Positions 1 through 10,123 of a stretch of 64,000 nt of DNA are shown here, piece by piece (the stretch's first letter is position 1; the number at the start of each line of letters is the position of its first letter). The position numbers and the translations under genes are program-made. The DNA is taken from assembly GCA_945910005.1 (NCBI GenBank), contig OX246741.1, forward strand, positions 42,128,232 through 42,192,231, read 5' to 3'. The DNA comes from Isoperla grammatica (Eukaryota; Arthropoda; Insecta; Plecoptera; Perlodidae). The notes under the pieces were generated by a model. That model made no database searches. It saw only the letters and a program-made list of their open reading frames with translations, and was not told the DNA's origin.

Positions 1-336
1 AGCCACATCCGCGGGTGTAGCGCTATTTTCACTTAATTTGACAGCAGCAAGAAAACGAGATTGTGCTGCGTACAAAACTGTCTCAAAACTTTCAAACACC
101 TTGTCAACTTCGACGGGTTTAGCAGGAGCAGTAAGTTGTGAATTTATGGCCGCGATGGCCAATTGTATCTGCTGAAAACTCGAGTCAAATGTCGACAACT
201 TCTCGAACCTAGGCCTATTTAAGTGTAGGTTATCAGGTGTTAAATTAGCGAAGGCTTTGTACGTACGTTGGACAGACGCAAAAATGACTTCGCGCTGAGC
301 AACAAGCTTTTCTTGTTCAGAAACAAGATCATCCAT
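1..336 (-). CDS. N-terminal part of a gag-like protein of a BEL/Pao-type LTR retrotransposon (runs off the left edge)
   Basis: A reading frame of exactly 112 codons opens with ATG at 336 and stays open to base 1, so the protein continues outside the window. It starts MDDLVSEQEK and is helical and charged, with a later stretch FETVLYAAQSRF. Short, helical gag N-termini with a run of this kind are usual for BEL/Pao elements; the family call is inference from this look, from the LTR and primer site directly upstream, and from the leader length of about 300 bases. No zinc knuckle, protease or reverse transcriptase can be seen because they would lie beyond the edge. The codons have a balanced GC content unlike the AT-rich flanks. 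It could instead be a Gypsy-type gag. Confidence 0.6.
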   Translation of the reverse strand, partial: MDDLVSEQEKLVAQREVIFASVQRTYKAFANLTPDNLHLNRPRFEKLSTFDSSFQQIQLAIAAINSQLTAPAKPVEVDKVFESFETVLYAAQSRFLAAVKLSENSATPADVA

Positions 337-639
337 AATGAACAGAGGGGAAAACACAAGAAATTATGAAGGAAAAAAACGCGAGAGAAATCCGTCAACA
401 CAAGCAGTGTTATATGTAAACCCAGCTGAATGTAGTTGAGCACACTGACCTTACTGTCAAAACAACAACGTGTATTGTTGAATACGTCACTTGTATGACG
501 AGTTGCAGCGCGAGGGAAGAGAGTGACGTGTCCGCGCGGGACGACGCAACTGACGAGAGAAAAAATAAAGAAAATGATAAAGATAGCTTTGACTGATGGA
601 ATAACTGGCTGAAGATTCGGACGACGGAGGACCAAAAAA
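337..639 (-). other. 5' leader of the LTR element with a possible tRNA primer binding site at 614-634
   Basis: This lies between the LTR end and the gag start. Read on the minus strand, the first bases inside the LTR are a run of T followed by TGGTCCTCCGTCGTCCG; a TGG start right after the LTR is what a site pairing with the CCA end of a tRNA looks like. The primer tRNA was not identified. Confidence 0.5.
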
Positions 640-1119
640 TGTTAGCGCGGGGAAGTAAAGAGAAAAGATTGTATAATAAGAACTGAAAGTGGACTGTATA
701 TTTTGAAATGAACTTACCGAAAATGCAGTGAAGTTGAGAATAGCGTGATGCCGAAGTGCAGAGACTAGTAGTTTGCTAGGTAAAGAAAAGAATAAAGAAC
801 CCAGGGTTGAAAGGAGAAGAAAGAAAGAGTAAGAAAAACGCCTCAAGAGAGGCTCGAACCACAAGCAGCAGAGGGTAGACTAAGTTGAGCTCGACGCTCG
901 GAGTCCGCAAGCGGTTCGAAGGAGAGATGACAGGCACTTACGAGAGATGAAACCAGACTGGGGACTGCACATTGCAGCTCAAACACGAAAACATGCGTAC
1001 GTCACAAGGGGAGGGGAAATCGAGATAAGAGCGAAGGGCGTAGAAGGACGTGACGTAAACAACCGGAAGAGACTTAAACCTATATATGAAATTACAAACT
1101 AGAGAGGTAGGCGCGAACA
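640..1119 (-). repeat. Long terminal repeat (5' LTR) of the BEL/Pao-like element
   Basis: The 480-base block begins and ends with the short inverted repeat TGTTAGCGCG / CGCGAACA, the TG...CA ends required of LTRs. On the minus strand it starts TGTTCGCGCC and ends GCGCTAACA, immediately before the primer-site-like sequence and the gag start. A TATATA stretch near 1081-1087 could be the promoter. The 5 bases after it (1120-1124, TATCC) would be one target-site copy; the other would be outside the window, as would the second LTR, so the LTR could not be checked against its partner. Confidence 0.6.
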
Positions 1120-1124
1120 TATCC

Positions 1125-1976
1125 TATAGAATATTGTGTTTTCTTTCTGAATAATGATGTTCTATTTCAAAACATATTTCTGTTTTTAAATGGTTCTAAA
1201 TAAATAAAATAAAAACATTCACATTTAGAGTCGACGCATTCAGTAAAAAGATTGATTTTCAGTGGGGGACTTTAATTTAAAGTTACTAAACCAACCCTGT
1301 AGGCTCCGAACACCATCGACGAGTGAGCGATAACCAATCAAAGATCGTTATGTCAAATGTGAATCAGTGATTGGACAGTGCGAACACCTGCGGACAAATG
1401 CCAGAATCAACAAGGCCGATTCAGAACAACTTTGAATTTATTGAGTGCTTCGTTGCTAGACGGCTCCAAAGCCGCCGTTTTCTTATTCTCAAGACAAGAA
1501 GTGATGTAATTGAATCCATATTGGAAGTTAAAAACTTCTGCCTGATGCGGGATTCTTATTTATATGTTATTGAAACACACCTTTCCAATAAAATGCGAAC
1601 ATACTAAAAACGGAAAGAACCAAAAGAACACTAAAGTTTCTAGGATGTTAGCCTACATATTTGGTGTTATTTTGTGTCAATTTTGAAGCATTTCAAAGCA
1701 CTTTTAATGAACATAAATTAGGGGTTCCGCAGCGTAGGTGGACACGTTATCTTCAGACTGCAAGGTCAACTGGATCTCCGCCTAGAGGAGATCAAGTATA
1801 ACTGGGCTCTCTGTAAGAATCAAGGTGTCCCCTAAAATTCTGAGAAGAGACGGTCACTCCACGCGCTCTATTTCAACAGTATTCATCGCGGTATTTCCCG
1901 ATACCTGTATTGTTATTGTCCACTGCGTCGACTGCACCAGCCGTGAATGGAATGTGACCCCTTCATGTCTGACAAC
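1125..1976. other. Spacer without a recognised gene
   Basis: Short open stretches on the plus strand (for example 1371-1607) show no known domain and have AT-rich, non-coding-like composition. The segment 1730-1976 is more GC-rich and continues after the R1-like insertion at 4370, so it is one older sequence split in two. CTGGATCTCCGCCTAGAGGAG near 1770 resembles motifs near 11075-11133 and 18370-18470 and may belong to a dispersed repeat. Confidence 0.5.
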
Positions 1977-1987
1977 CGGCAGGCGAT

Positions 1988-4358
1988 CTAGAAACTTTAC
2001 CCAGAATTAATAAGAGGAATATTCAATAAATGCTGGAACGAAAGCACGTTTCCAGACATATGGAAAAGGGGGGTAATAAACGTGTTAAAGAAGGCTGAAG
2101 ACAAACCGAATAACCGAGTGGAAAGCTACCGCCCAATAACCCTACATCCAATCCTGGGTAAAGTACTGGAAAGATTAATAGTAATCAAGATCAATGAAAA
2201 GTATTCAAACTCGAAATTATCAGCAGAAAACCAGTACGGTTATAAAAAGGGTAGATCAACGGAAGATGCCATAAACAAGATGATGTACGAAATAAGAAAC
2301 AGCGACACGAAATACGTTATGATTATGTTCATCGACATTAGCGGCGCGTTCGACAACGTGTGGTGGCCCAGTGTTTTAAGAAGATTACGGTTAATGGGGG
2401 CTTCGTCTCACTTATATAATATAATCAAGAGCTACTTCAAGGACAGAACGGCTGAAATAAACACTGGACATACACGAGTCGTAAGGAAGGTAGAACGAGG
2501 ATGTGCGCAAGGATCTGTTCTGGGCCCGATAATCTGGAACGTCATATTCAACGAAGACACAAACCTGCACACTGAGGGAAATACAACAATCGCTTATGCG
2601 GATGATAAAGCCGTCGTGGTGAGAGGTAAATCAAGAGCCGAACTGGAAGCAAGAGGCAATGAAGTGGTAAGAAGAAGCACCATGTGGAATAAAACACACA
2701 AGATGATGATGTCAGAGACAAAAACCAAAATAATGATGGTGAAGGGCAAGTTTTCAGCAACCAGGAACCCCAGCATAAAGGTAAATGGGAGAAACGTTGC
2801 CATGGTAAAGAGATATAAGTACCTAGGATTGATAATGGATGAAAAGCTAAACTTCCTACCACATGTTGAGTATATCAGAGAAAAAATTACGAACGTCTTC
2901 GTGGCAATCAGGAGAATCTCCAGAAAAGACTGGGGATTGAACTATAAAACCATGGGAATGCTATATGACGCGGTGGCAATACCGATAATATCGTATGCGG
3001 CCTCTGCATGGATGCATAGGATTGAAACCATTAGAACCAAAAGAATCTTACTAAGTCTACAAAGAAGCCTGCTACTACAAATCACAAGGGCTTGTCGCAC
3101 AGTATCTACGGATGCGTTGACAGTATTGGCGGGAAAATTACCGATAGACTACGAGATCGTAATAACGGGACTGCGATACTGGACGAAGAAGAACACAACA
3201 TTTAACATCTTGGGGATTACAAACAATGTAACTGAACTAGTAGGAAGACAAAAGCAGACCTTTATTAGGAGTGAAATCTGCAGGATTAAGTTCGAATTCT
3301 GGCTAAAATGGCAGCAGACATGGGCGCAATCCACAAAAGGAAGAAATACATACGCGTATATACCAGACGTACAAACAAGGAATGAATGGACATGGTTTCA
3401 ACCTGGGTGGGCCACATGTTTCTCGCTAACTGGACATGGACCTATGAGGAAAAATCTAAAGCGACTCGAATTGGAAGGCGAAGACACATGCAGATGCGGA
3501 GAAGTTGAGGACATGTGGCACGTCATCAAGTATTGCGAGGAATATTCAGACTTAAGAAGAGACATAATGGACAACATGGAAGATGTACGGGAGGAACTGG
3601 AGCTAAGACTACTCATAGCAACTGAAGAAAAATACCTGAAGTTTGAAAATTTCAGCAACCAAATCTGGGAGAGAAGAAGACTTGGATTGATGGAAGACAG
3701 ATTAGATGCAAGCGGAGAAGAAGGAGGATATATGGACGAAAGATGGAAACAACAAAGAACAGAACAACAAAAAAATAGAACAGAAACCCTTAGAAGATCC
3801 GCTAGATTTCAATAACAAGACCAAAGCGACTAAGAAGAGCCAAAGAGACCACAACGCGGAAAGAAACAACAAAAACAGAATCGCAAGAAAATAATTGGCA
3901 CCCTTAGAAAACCAACAAGACTTCAGCAGCAAGAGCAACATGATAAAGAAGAGCTGCAGAAACAACAACGGGGACGGGAACAACGAAGAACAAAACAGCA
4001 GATGACCAAGGAACGAAGAAAGAAAAATAAGATAATCCAGAAGAATGCTGGGCAAATGAAGTCAGCAAAAAGCAATGAGAACAGCGAGAGATGAAAAGAA
4101 CATTAAACACACAAACCAGGAAACACTGAACAAATAAGAGGAAATGAAATAATCAAAGAAATGCTCTAAGGCAGAAGGCCAAAACATAGGGACGGACTGA
4201 AAACTCACGGTGGAGCATCCAGCCCGCAGATACAAAAACAGAAAGAATACAGAAATGAAAGAAAATGTACGATACACATATATACGCGAAAGCGTGGGCG
4301 ATGTGTTGATGTAAAAACCTGTTTGTAATAAGTAAAAAAAAAAAAAAAAAAAAAAAAG
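1988..4358 (+). mobile_element. 5'-truncated R1-like non-LTR retrotransposon with poly(A) tail and target-site duplication
   Basis: The insert carries a reverse transcriptase frame, about 520 bases of A-rich 3' sequence and a tail of 24 A at 4334-4357. CGGCAGGCGAT occurs directly before it (1977-1987) and directly after it (4359-4369), an 11-bp duplication that fixes both borders. The left border falls inside the coding region, so the first open reading frame, the endonuclease and the start of the polymerase are missing; this is the usual result of incomplete reverse transcription. The intact tail and exact duplication suggest a fairly recent insertion. Confidence 0.9.
1995..3815 (+). CDS. 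Reverse transcriptase of an R1-like retrotransposon (N-terminally truncated)
   Basis: The frame is open from 1995, next to the element's left border, to a TAA at 3813-3815; a GTG at 2082 is the first start-like codon but the frame clearly continues upstream (PDIWKRGVINVL), so no true start exists. Counted from 2082, the palm motifs are SYRPITL (residues 15-21), FIDISGAFDNVWW (83-95, first catalytic Asp), GCAQGSVLGPIIW (140-152) and AYADD (171-175, catalytic pair). Near the C-terminus is C470-x-C472-x7-H480-x4-C485, the zinc-knuckle pattern usual in R1-clade ORF2 proteins. The apurinic endonuclease normally in front is absent. The polymerase frame has no stop or frameshift, so it is young, but it cannot be autonomous. 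Other I/R1-group clades are possible. Confidence 0.9.
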   Translation, partial: LYPELIRGIFNKCWNESTFPDIWKRGVINVLKKAEDKPNNRVESYRPITLHPILGKVLERLIVIKINEKYSNSKLSAENQYGYKKGRSTEDAINKMMYEIRNSDTKYVMIMFIDISGAFDNVWWPSVLRRLRLMGASSHLYNIIKSYFKDRTAEINTGHTRVVRKVERGCAQGSVLGPIIWNVIFNEDTNLHTEGNTTIAYADDKAVVVRGKSRAELEARGNEVVRRSTMWNKTHKMMMSETKTKIMMVKGKFSATRNPSIKVNGRNVAMVKRYKYLGLIMDEKLNFLPHVEYIREKITNVFVAIRRISRKDWGLNYKTMGMLYDAVAIPIISYAASAWMHRIETIRTKRILLSLQRSLLLQITRACRTVSTDALTVLAGKLPIDYEIVITGLRYWTKKNTTFNILGITNNVTELVGRQKQTFIRSEICRIKFEFWLKWQQTWAQSTKGRNTYAYIPDVQTRNEWTWFQPGWATCFSLTGHGPMRKNLKRLELEGEDTCRCGEVEDMWHVIKYCEEYSDLRRDIMDNMEDVREELELRLLIATEEKYLKFENFSNQIWERRRLGLMEDRLDASGEEGGYMDERWKQQRTEQQKNRTETLRRSARFQ

Positions 4359-4369
4359 CGGCAGGCGAT

Positions 4370-5480
4370 ATTATCGGCTACAATACCTTAGGCAAGAGAA
4401 CGGGATGCAGCTAGATTTAGGTTGGCAGTTGTCACATGCGTCACTTCCCTATTACATAATCCGTGACGACAACACGTCTTGCAAGTTAATGTCAGACTGT
4501 TGTGCAGCCTTGAGGTCACCGCGGTGTGATGCGCTTCTCATTTCCCGACGGACAGGATAATGAAGATGAACGTTCACATTCCGTATATTGCTTTCCGTTC
4601 AAACAAACCTTTCTCTAGGGACGAATGGAGTCAGATCTAATATATGAAAACATATAGCTAATGAAATGGTACCAATTACCAAGCAGATAAATCTATCAAA
4701 TAACCTTCATTGTGTAATACCACACGGGAAAACTTAAACTTAAAAAAATGAGGTGCAATTTGTCAGACCATTCTTTGTTTTGTTATATACGTTGTCGTGA
4801 ATCCCAAACAACCATCTTAAATCAAACACAAACGTGACAGACTAGCATATTTCATTTATCATTAATTCATACATTGTTCATGTTGTAAGCTAATATCAAG
4901 TAACTCAAACATTTCTTCAAGATATTATCTATATGTATACTTAAAGTATCTAACAACGCCAACAACTCGCTTCCCATTCTTTTCAAGAAGGATGTTAGAA
5001 ACAGTATTGATTACACTTTCAGCCATGTGAACAAACTTTAAAAAAAAACAAAAAAAAAACAGGATATATCTGTCAATCTTTTGTATAGATCAATTTAACA
5101 CATAGTCGTTACTACACAGAACCATATTATAGCACGAGCATGTTATTGCATTCCAAGGATAGGTGGGCGATGAAGGGTAGTTCATTACTGAGGTATTAGC
5201 TGTGCTATCACGAGTAACCAATATGATCATTTCCTTAACACTTTCAATTATTCATCGGTATATTTCGTACAGTCTCGCGGATTGACTGAATTTTAGTGAT
5301 GTTAATAAATCTACATCTAAACTAATTTTCGACAAATTCCTAATGTGCCTCGTTTCTATGACTCACCGTTTAGGTTTACCTACATGCCAGTGGTATCATA
5401 TTGATACATTCAAGTGAGTGTGTGATAATAATATAAATTTTGTTTTGATTTAAATATCTTGTTTTGTTTTACGTCATCAA
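4370..5480. other. Spacer without a recognised gene
   Basis: The first 250 bases are the continuation of the sequence cut by the R1-like insertion. The remainder is AT-rich with A runs (5041-5061) and no open frame of note or structural RNA that I could recognise. Confidence 0.5.
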
Positions 5481-5910
5481 ATGGCTGCCGTTACATGGCT
5501 GCCGTTACATGGCTGCCGTTACATAGCTGCCGTATCATGGCTGCCGTTACATGGCTGCCGTTACATAGCTGCCGTTACATAGCTGCCGTTACATAGCTGC
5601 CGTTACATGGCTGCCGTTACATGGCTGCCGTTACATGGCTGCCGTTACAAAGCTGCCGTTACATGGCTGCCGTTACATAGCTGCCGTTACATGGCTGCCG
5701 TTACATGGCTGCCGTTACATAGCTGCCGTTACATGGCTGCCGTTACATGGCTGCCGTTACATAGCTGCCGTTACATGGCTGCCGTTACATAGCTGCCGTT
5801 ACATGGCTGCCGTTACATAGCTGCCGTTACATGGCTGCCGTTACATGCCTGCGCTACATGGCTGCCGTTACATGGCTGCCGTTACATGGCTGCCGTTACA
5901 TGCTATATGA
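5481..5910 (+). repeat. 14-bp minisatellite (ATGGCTGCCGTTAC)n, about 31 copies
   Basis: The unit ATGGCTGCCGTTAC is repeated head to tail with a common variant ATAGCTGCCGTTAC, one ATCA variant early and a GCGCTAC variant near the end. Because 14 is not a multiple of 3 the three frames are mixed every unit; the open frames through it (MAAVTWLPLHGCRY type) are a by-product of the repeat, not a gene. Confidence 0.95.
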
Positions 5911-6289
5911 GCTGAATAGCTGGACAGATGATAGACCATTCAAGTAGTCGACCGATGAAAACAACGTGAGATACGTGACAAAGAGTCAAAATAATACTAA
6001 TTACTAATTAGTCCATTTCAAACGCGAGAAATAAGTAAGTAAATTGACCCACCTCTCTTAAGCATTACTAAACGGATAGAAAAACGTTCGATAAAGGAGA
6101 AAATGAACTATATACACATTACACTTCACGTTGGCGTATAAGTTGAACACTATTACTGGTGACTACCATAAAATCAATCATTATAATGTTGCGTTGACGG
6201 TAGTTTTGACAAGAAGCCCCAGGGTTTACTCTAGGAAATGTAATAAGTGTATATTATTCCGCATGTTTTCCGTTTCAATTTCATATAGC
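5911..6289. other. Spacer without a recognised gene
   Basis: AT-rich sequence between the minisatellite and the TTAA element. No coding, RNA or repeat signal was recognised. Confidence 0.5.
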
Positions 6290-6293
6290 TTAA

Positions 6294-6629
6294 CAGGGAA
6301 GAATACCTCTACGTAAAACATAGCACAACATTTTCATCGAAATCGATAATCTGAATCAACAGCGCACTGTCATTTAGCAAGTCCTACATACTGAATGCTC
6401 TAAGTTGTGTCTTACATATAATCAGTAAGGTTTTTATATCTCATAATTTTATTACAAATTATCGTTTTAATAATCAAAATAACTACGCTAATGATTATAA
6501 TATTTCATTTAGTCCGTAGGGCTTACCAAAACACAGTGCGCTGTTGATTTAGATTTTATTGAAATCTTGAGATATAATTAAAACTTGAAACTTTTTACAG
6601 TTTTGGACGTAGAGGTATACCCTTCGCTC
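6294..6629. mobile_element. TTAA-flanked long-inverted-repeat MITE, copy 1 (336 bp)
   Basis: TTAA stands at 6290-6293 and again at 6630-6633. The ends are inverted copies: GAATACCTCTACGT on the left and ACGTAGAGGTATACCCTTC on the right; inside, CAGCGCACTGT and ACAGTGCGCTGTTG also pair. No coding capacity. TTAA duplication is the hallmark of piggyBac-type transposition. Three relatives lie at 17357-17721, 50295-50667 and 50672-51045; this copy is the most diverged in its loop region and is shorter than they are. Confidence 0.8.
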
Positions 6630-6656
6630 TTAAGAGCGTTCTGAATATGCTATTTG

Positions 6657-6911
6657 ACCGCTGAAACATGCCTCTACTCCTCACGCCTAAACCAATATTA
6701 GGATTTCTCTCGAATTTTACGTCCTGGGTATAAAAGTGTCAAGTTGACGACTTTCATTACGTAAACACGATATGAATTTTTTATATACTCTTTCAAAATT
6801 AATATCTTGTGTTTTCGTTATGAAAATCATCAATATGACACTTTTATACTCGAACGTAAAATTATCGTTTTACGCGCGAGAAGTGTAAGTTTAGACGCAT
6901 GTTTTAGCGGT
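6657..6911. mobile_element. Second inverted-repeat element (255 bp), unrelated to the TTAA family
   Basis: ACCGCTGAAACATG at 6657 pairs with CATGTTTTAGCGGT ending at 6911, and further in GTATAAAAGTGTCA pairs with TGACACTTTTATAC. The arms of about 110 bases are imperfect. No coding capacity. No target-site duplication was clear, so the superfamily is open. Confidence 0.65.
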
Positions 6912-7234
6912 AACAAGCGATAACAGAAGTAGACAGTTCCGAACGCTCTCAAGTTCACAGGCCGGACTGTTTAAATATAAATGAAGGCATAAAGTGGGCA
7001 CAATTGACTATACGTGTAAATGTTTGTTGGTTTTAAGATAGAGAATCTAGGGGAGTGCTCGGCTTGGTTGAACGAATTGAAACAGCTTAAGAACGGACAG
7101 AAAACATAATAGTGGACTCGTTTTATCACTGACCTAAGTTACTGATACTAGATAGTGTTATCACTATTCACGAGTGAGCTAAGCAATGAAGATCAAAATA
7201 CGAATCAACTGGGAAATAAAACCAACGATTTCAG
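6912..7234. other. Spacer without a recognised gene
   Basis: Unique-looking sequence between the inverted-repeat element and the long hexanucleotide tract; nothing recognised. Confidence 0.45.
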
Positions 7235-7796
7235 TGTGCGTGTGCGTGTGCGTGTGCGTGTGCGTGTGCGTGTGCGTGTGCGTGTGCGTGTGCGTGTGCG
7301 TGTGCGTGTGCGTGTGCGTGTGCGTGTGCGTGTGCGTGTGCGTGTGCGTGTGCGTGTGCGTGTGCGTGTGCGTGTGCGTGTGCGTGTGCGTGTGCGTGTG
7401 CGTGTGCGTGTGCGTGTGCGTGTGCGTGTGCGTGTGCGTGTGCGTGTGCGTGTGCGTGTGCGTGTGCGTGTGCGTGTGCGTGTGCGTGTGCGTGTGCGTG
7501 TGCGTGTGCGTGTGCGTGTGCGTGTGCGTGTGCGTGTGCGTGTGCGTGTGCGTGTGCGTGTGCGTGTGCGTGTGCGTGTGCGTGTGCGTGTGCGTGTGCG
7601 TGTGCGTGTGCGTGTGCGTGTGCGTGTGCGTGTGCGTGTGCGTGTGCGTGTGCGTGTGCGTGTGCGTGTGCGTGTGCGTGTGCGTGTGCGTGTGCGTGTG
7701 CGTGTGCGTGTGCGTGTGCGTGTGCGTGTGCGTGTGCGTGTGCGTGTGCGTGTGCGTGTGCGTGTGCTTGGGCGTGTGCGTGTGCGTGTATGCGTA
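7235..7796 (+). repeat. Hexanucleotide microsatellite (TGTGCG)n, about 90 perfect copies then decayed edge
   Basis: TGTGCG repeats without a single change from 7235 to about 7766, then GCTTGGGCG and TGTATGCGTATG variants mark the right edge. Strict purine-pyrimidine alternation over more than 500 bases is the composition that favours left-handed Z-DNA. The open frames over it (VRVR, CVCV, HAHA) are repeat artefacts. Confidence 0.97.
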
Positions 7797-8779
7797 TGTG
7801 CGTGAGCAAGAGTTTACACAGCGAACGTAGCTAAATGAAATGATAATAATTCATCATTATTTGCTTTGTTGTTTTAAGGTAATCGTTACAGAAACTCGGA
7901 AGGGGGTGTACCACGATATCATTAATTATAAACTTTATTATATTTGCAAACACATAATTTTTATTCTCAAATATTTATTAAGATCGTGGAATCATTATTT
8001 AGAAATGTTTTAATCCAAACAAACTTACATATACAATATAACTGAATAAATCTTACAGCTCAAATACTCGTCTAGTATGACATCATAAAATTGTCTTCTT
8101 GATATTTTCTGTGACATAAACCGTTCAGACGTTATTAATTAAAACGTGTCTATAACGTCACGACGCTCCTGGCGCCCTCTGCAGCGTGCCAGGATGTGCC
8201 AGGTAGGTGCAAAATACTCGTATGGTATGCCGTAACAGAATACCGTTTACCGCAATACTCTTCCACGAAAGGCGCACGAGAACTTAAATGTTACCTTTTG
8301 CTCTTCTACTATACAATATAACTGAATAAATCTAATCCAGAATCCAACTATCTACATCACAACAGCCAACTATCTACATCACAACAGCTATAGTAAATAA
8401 GTAAGTAAATACTAAATAGTGAGTAAGATGATAAGCATAAATAATGTAAATCTTTTAGCTTATCACTTCTTATAAATGAGAGAACATTGAGAACATTGGT
8501 GCTATATGGTCGCCATTGAGACAAGAGAATATGTCGTTGAACGTTCATTTGTCAGCATGTTTAGCTATGGTAATGTAATATTTCAAAGTTACATACAATA
8601 ATTGCTTAAATCTTTAGCAATACTAAGCTCACTTTTGTAACGGATTTGTCCACATATCATTACAATTTTACAAAGATATTATATATACACTAAACAATTG
8701 TAATTTAATTGATATATTAAAGATTGATATTAATACAACAATAAATAATTTTAATAAAAACAATAATTTCTCCTATAAA
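7797..8779. other. Spacer without a recognised gene
   Basis: AT-rich. The phrase TACAATATAACTGAATAAATCT occurs near 8030 and again near 8310 (only the core is shared), and CCAACTATCTACATCACAACAG is doubled at 8345-8388; both are small local duplications. No gene recognised. Confidence 0.5.
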
Positions 8780-9540
8780 TACCCGTTATAGGGTGCACAC
8801 AAGCTTTAACTGATATACCGCTCCTGAGGTGACTAACTAGGATATTAGGGCGTTTGGATAGCTGGGAAGGAATGTCCAAGGGCTGATAGTATTATTCATA
8901 ATGTATCCTATTGCGCATAATCTGTTTGAATTTAGTTTGTAGTTTCTAGATTGAATTAGTGTTAAGTAGTATTGTAAGTTTTAAGGATTAGCCTTAGAAT
9001 AATATAAAGGACTTAATTGTTTTATTCCTTTGGTCTTACTGTATCCTTACAACCAAAGAATCTTGTATATGTGTAATTTAGGTAATATTAAGTTAATAAT
9101 TAGTAACCATTGATTTATTACAGATCTGATTTAACTCTCTGAATCGACATTGCTCAGTTTTGAGCATTTTCTTATACTTATATATACTATTATTCTACGT
9201 ATAGTTGTTTAAATGTTTAGTCTATAGTTAAAATATGAGACGTTATATAATACGTGATACCAATGTAAGATTCTCTGAACGGAAGCTGAGGAAAGTCACG
9301 CACAAGACTACCTTATGTAAGTTCTTTAACTTCCTTCAGTACCAAATCAAAAAATCGCTATAGAAATGTATCATGAAAATAAATAAATAAAAATAAATAA
9401 ATAAATCCCAGCATTCGCCTTACGACTGAGGAAAACATCGAGAAAAAACCTTCTGCCAGTACTGCCGGTAGCCGGAATCGAACAGGCGACCTCCCAGATT
9501 AGATTTTCGCATCTTACCACTGAGCCACGTCTTTCGGTTT
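8780..9540 (-). mobile_element. tRNA-derived SINE (minus strand), split in two by a later insertion
   Basis: Read on the minus strand, the head at 9527-9470 has an A box TGGCTCAGTGG and a B-box-like TGTTCGATTCC, the internal polymerase III promoter of tRNA-derived SINEs. The body (CTCAGTCGTAAGGCGAATGC in reverse orientation at 9410-9440) and the tail at 8780-8890 (CCCGTTATAGGGTGCACAC) both match the continuous copy at 34400-34660. In this copy about 510 extra bases separate body and tail. Active transcription is not implied. Confidence 0.75.
8891..9407 (+). mobile_element. Unidentified insertion ending in (AAAT)n, nested in the SINE
   Basis: The comparison with the unbroken SINE at 34400-34660, where only about 20 bases occupy this place, shows that roughly 510 bases were added here. 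The insert ends in AAATAAATAAATAAA-type repeats (9378-9407), a usual 3' end for non-LTR elements, suggesting a truncated LINE tail on the plus strand. No coding sequence is visible. Confidence 0.55.
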
Positions 9541-9639
9541 CACAATAAATACAATATCTTTTTTATATGGAGATTTCATGATTTGTAATGTAGATTTGGT
9601 GGGGGTGCCGGGTTTTCTTTGCTTTGTATTGAATTGTGC

Positions 9640-9815
9640 TTATTGTATTGTACTGTATAGTATATGTATTGTACTGTATAGTATTATATGTATTGTACTG
9701 TATAGTATTATAAGAATTGCACTGTATAGTATTATGTGTATTGTACTGTATAGTATTATATGAATTGTACTGTATAGTATTATATGTATTGTACTGTATA
9801 GTATTATATGTATTG
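9640..9815 (+). repeat. 24-bp minisatellite, about 7 copies
   Basis: The unit is close to TATTGTACTGTATAGTATTA plus TATG; copies differ by single bases. A final partial unit resumes at 10124, after the insertion described next, so the array was cut by it. Confidence 0.9.
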
Positions 9816-10123
9816 ATTGATATTTGGGCTTAACGTCTCATATTTTTGCAACGAGGCTAATCGAGACAATGAGTGGGTGATGTATGAAGATGAACTAGGG
9901 GGGTGTTTGGAGGAAAGGGTCAAGTAGGAGGGCGGGGAAGAAAAGGGACGGGGTTGAAACGGGAGTGGGGAAGATGTAGACTGCATTTCGTCTGACTTCT
10001 CCTCCTCGACCTGTCCGGCTAGGGTGGCCCTACCAGAAGCATACGCTTCCACCGGCTTAGCTCCAGGAATCATCAAAGCACACAAACCTGCCCACCACGA
10101 TAAGGTAGCAGTCCATGGGCAGG
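9816..10123 (+). mobile_element. SINE-like insertion within the minisatellite, with direct flanking repeats
   Basis: TTATATGTATTG stands on both sides (about 9802-9815 and 10124-10136), although because the host array is itself repetitive the duplication is less decisive. The insert starts GATTGATATTTGGGCTTAACGT and continues with CAACGAGGCTAATCGAGAC; similar GATTGATT...AACG starts appear at 43535 and 57876. The middle is purine rich and the 3' half GC rich. It has no coding frame. The source RNA is not recognised. Confidence 0.6.

Noticed and set aside
240..1120. Minus-strand open frames of 60-131 codons over the LTR and leader
   Set aside because: They are in other frames than the gag start, are low in complexity (F, S, L rich) and overlap the LTR.
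3702..4277. Minus-strand open frames rich in F, L and S behind the R1-like polymerase
   Set aside because: Shadows of the A-rich 3' region of the element.
7155..7830. Long open frames of VRVR, CVCV and HAHA over the hexanucleotide tract
   Set aside because: They exist in several frames on both strands only because the 6-bp unit lacks stops; no coding sequence on either side.
9470..9530. tRNA gene on the minus strand
   Set aside because: A and B boxes are present, but no acceptor stem forms and the same sequence recurs as a SINE head.
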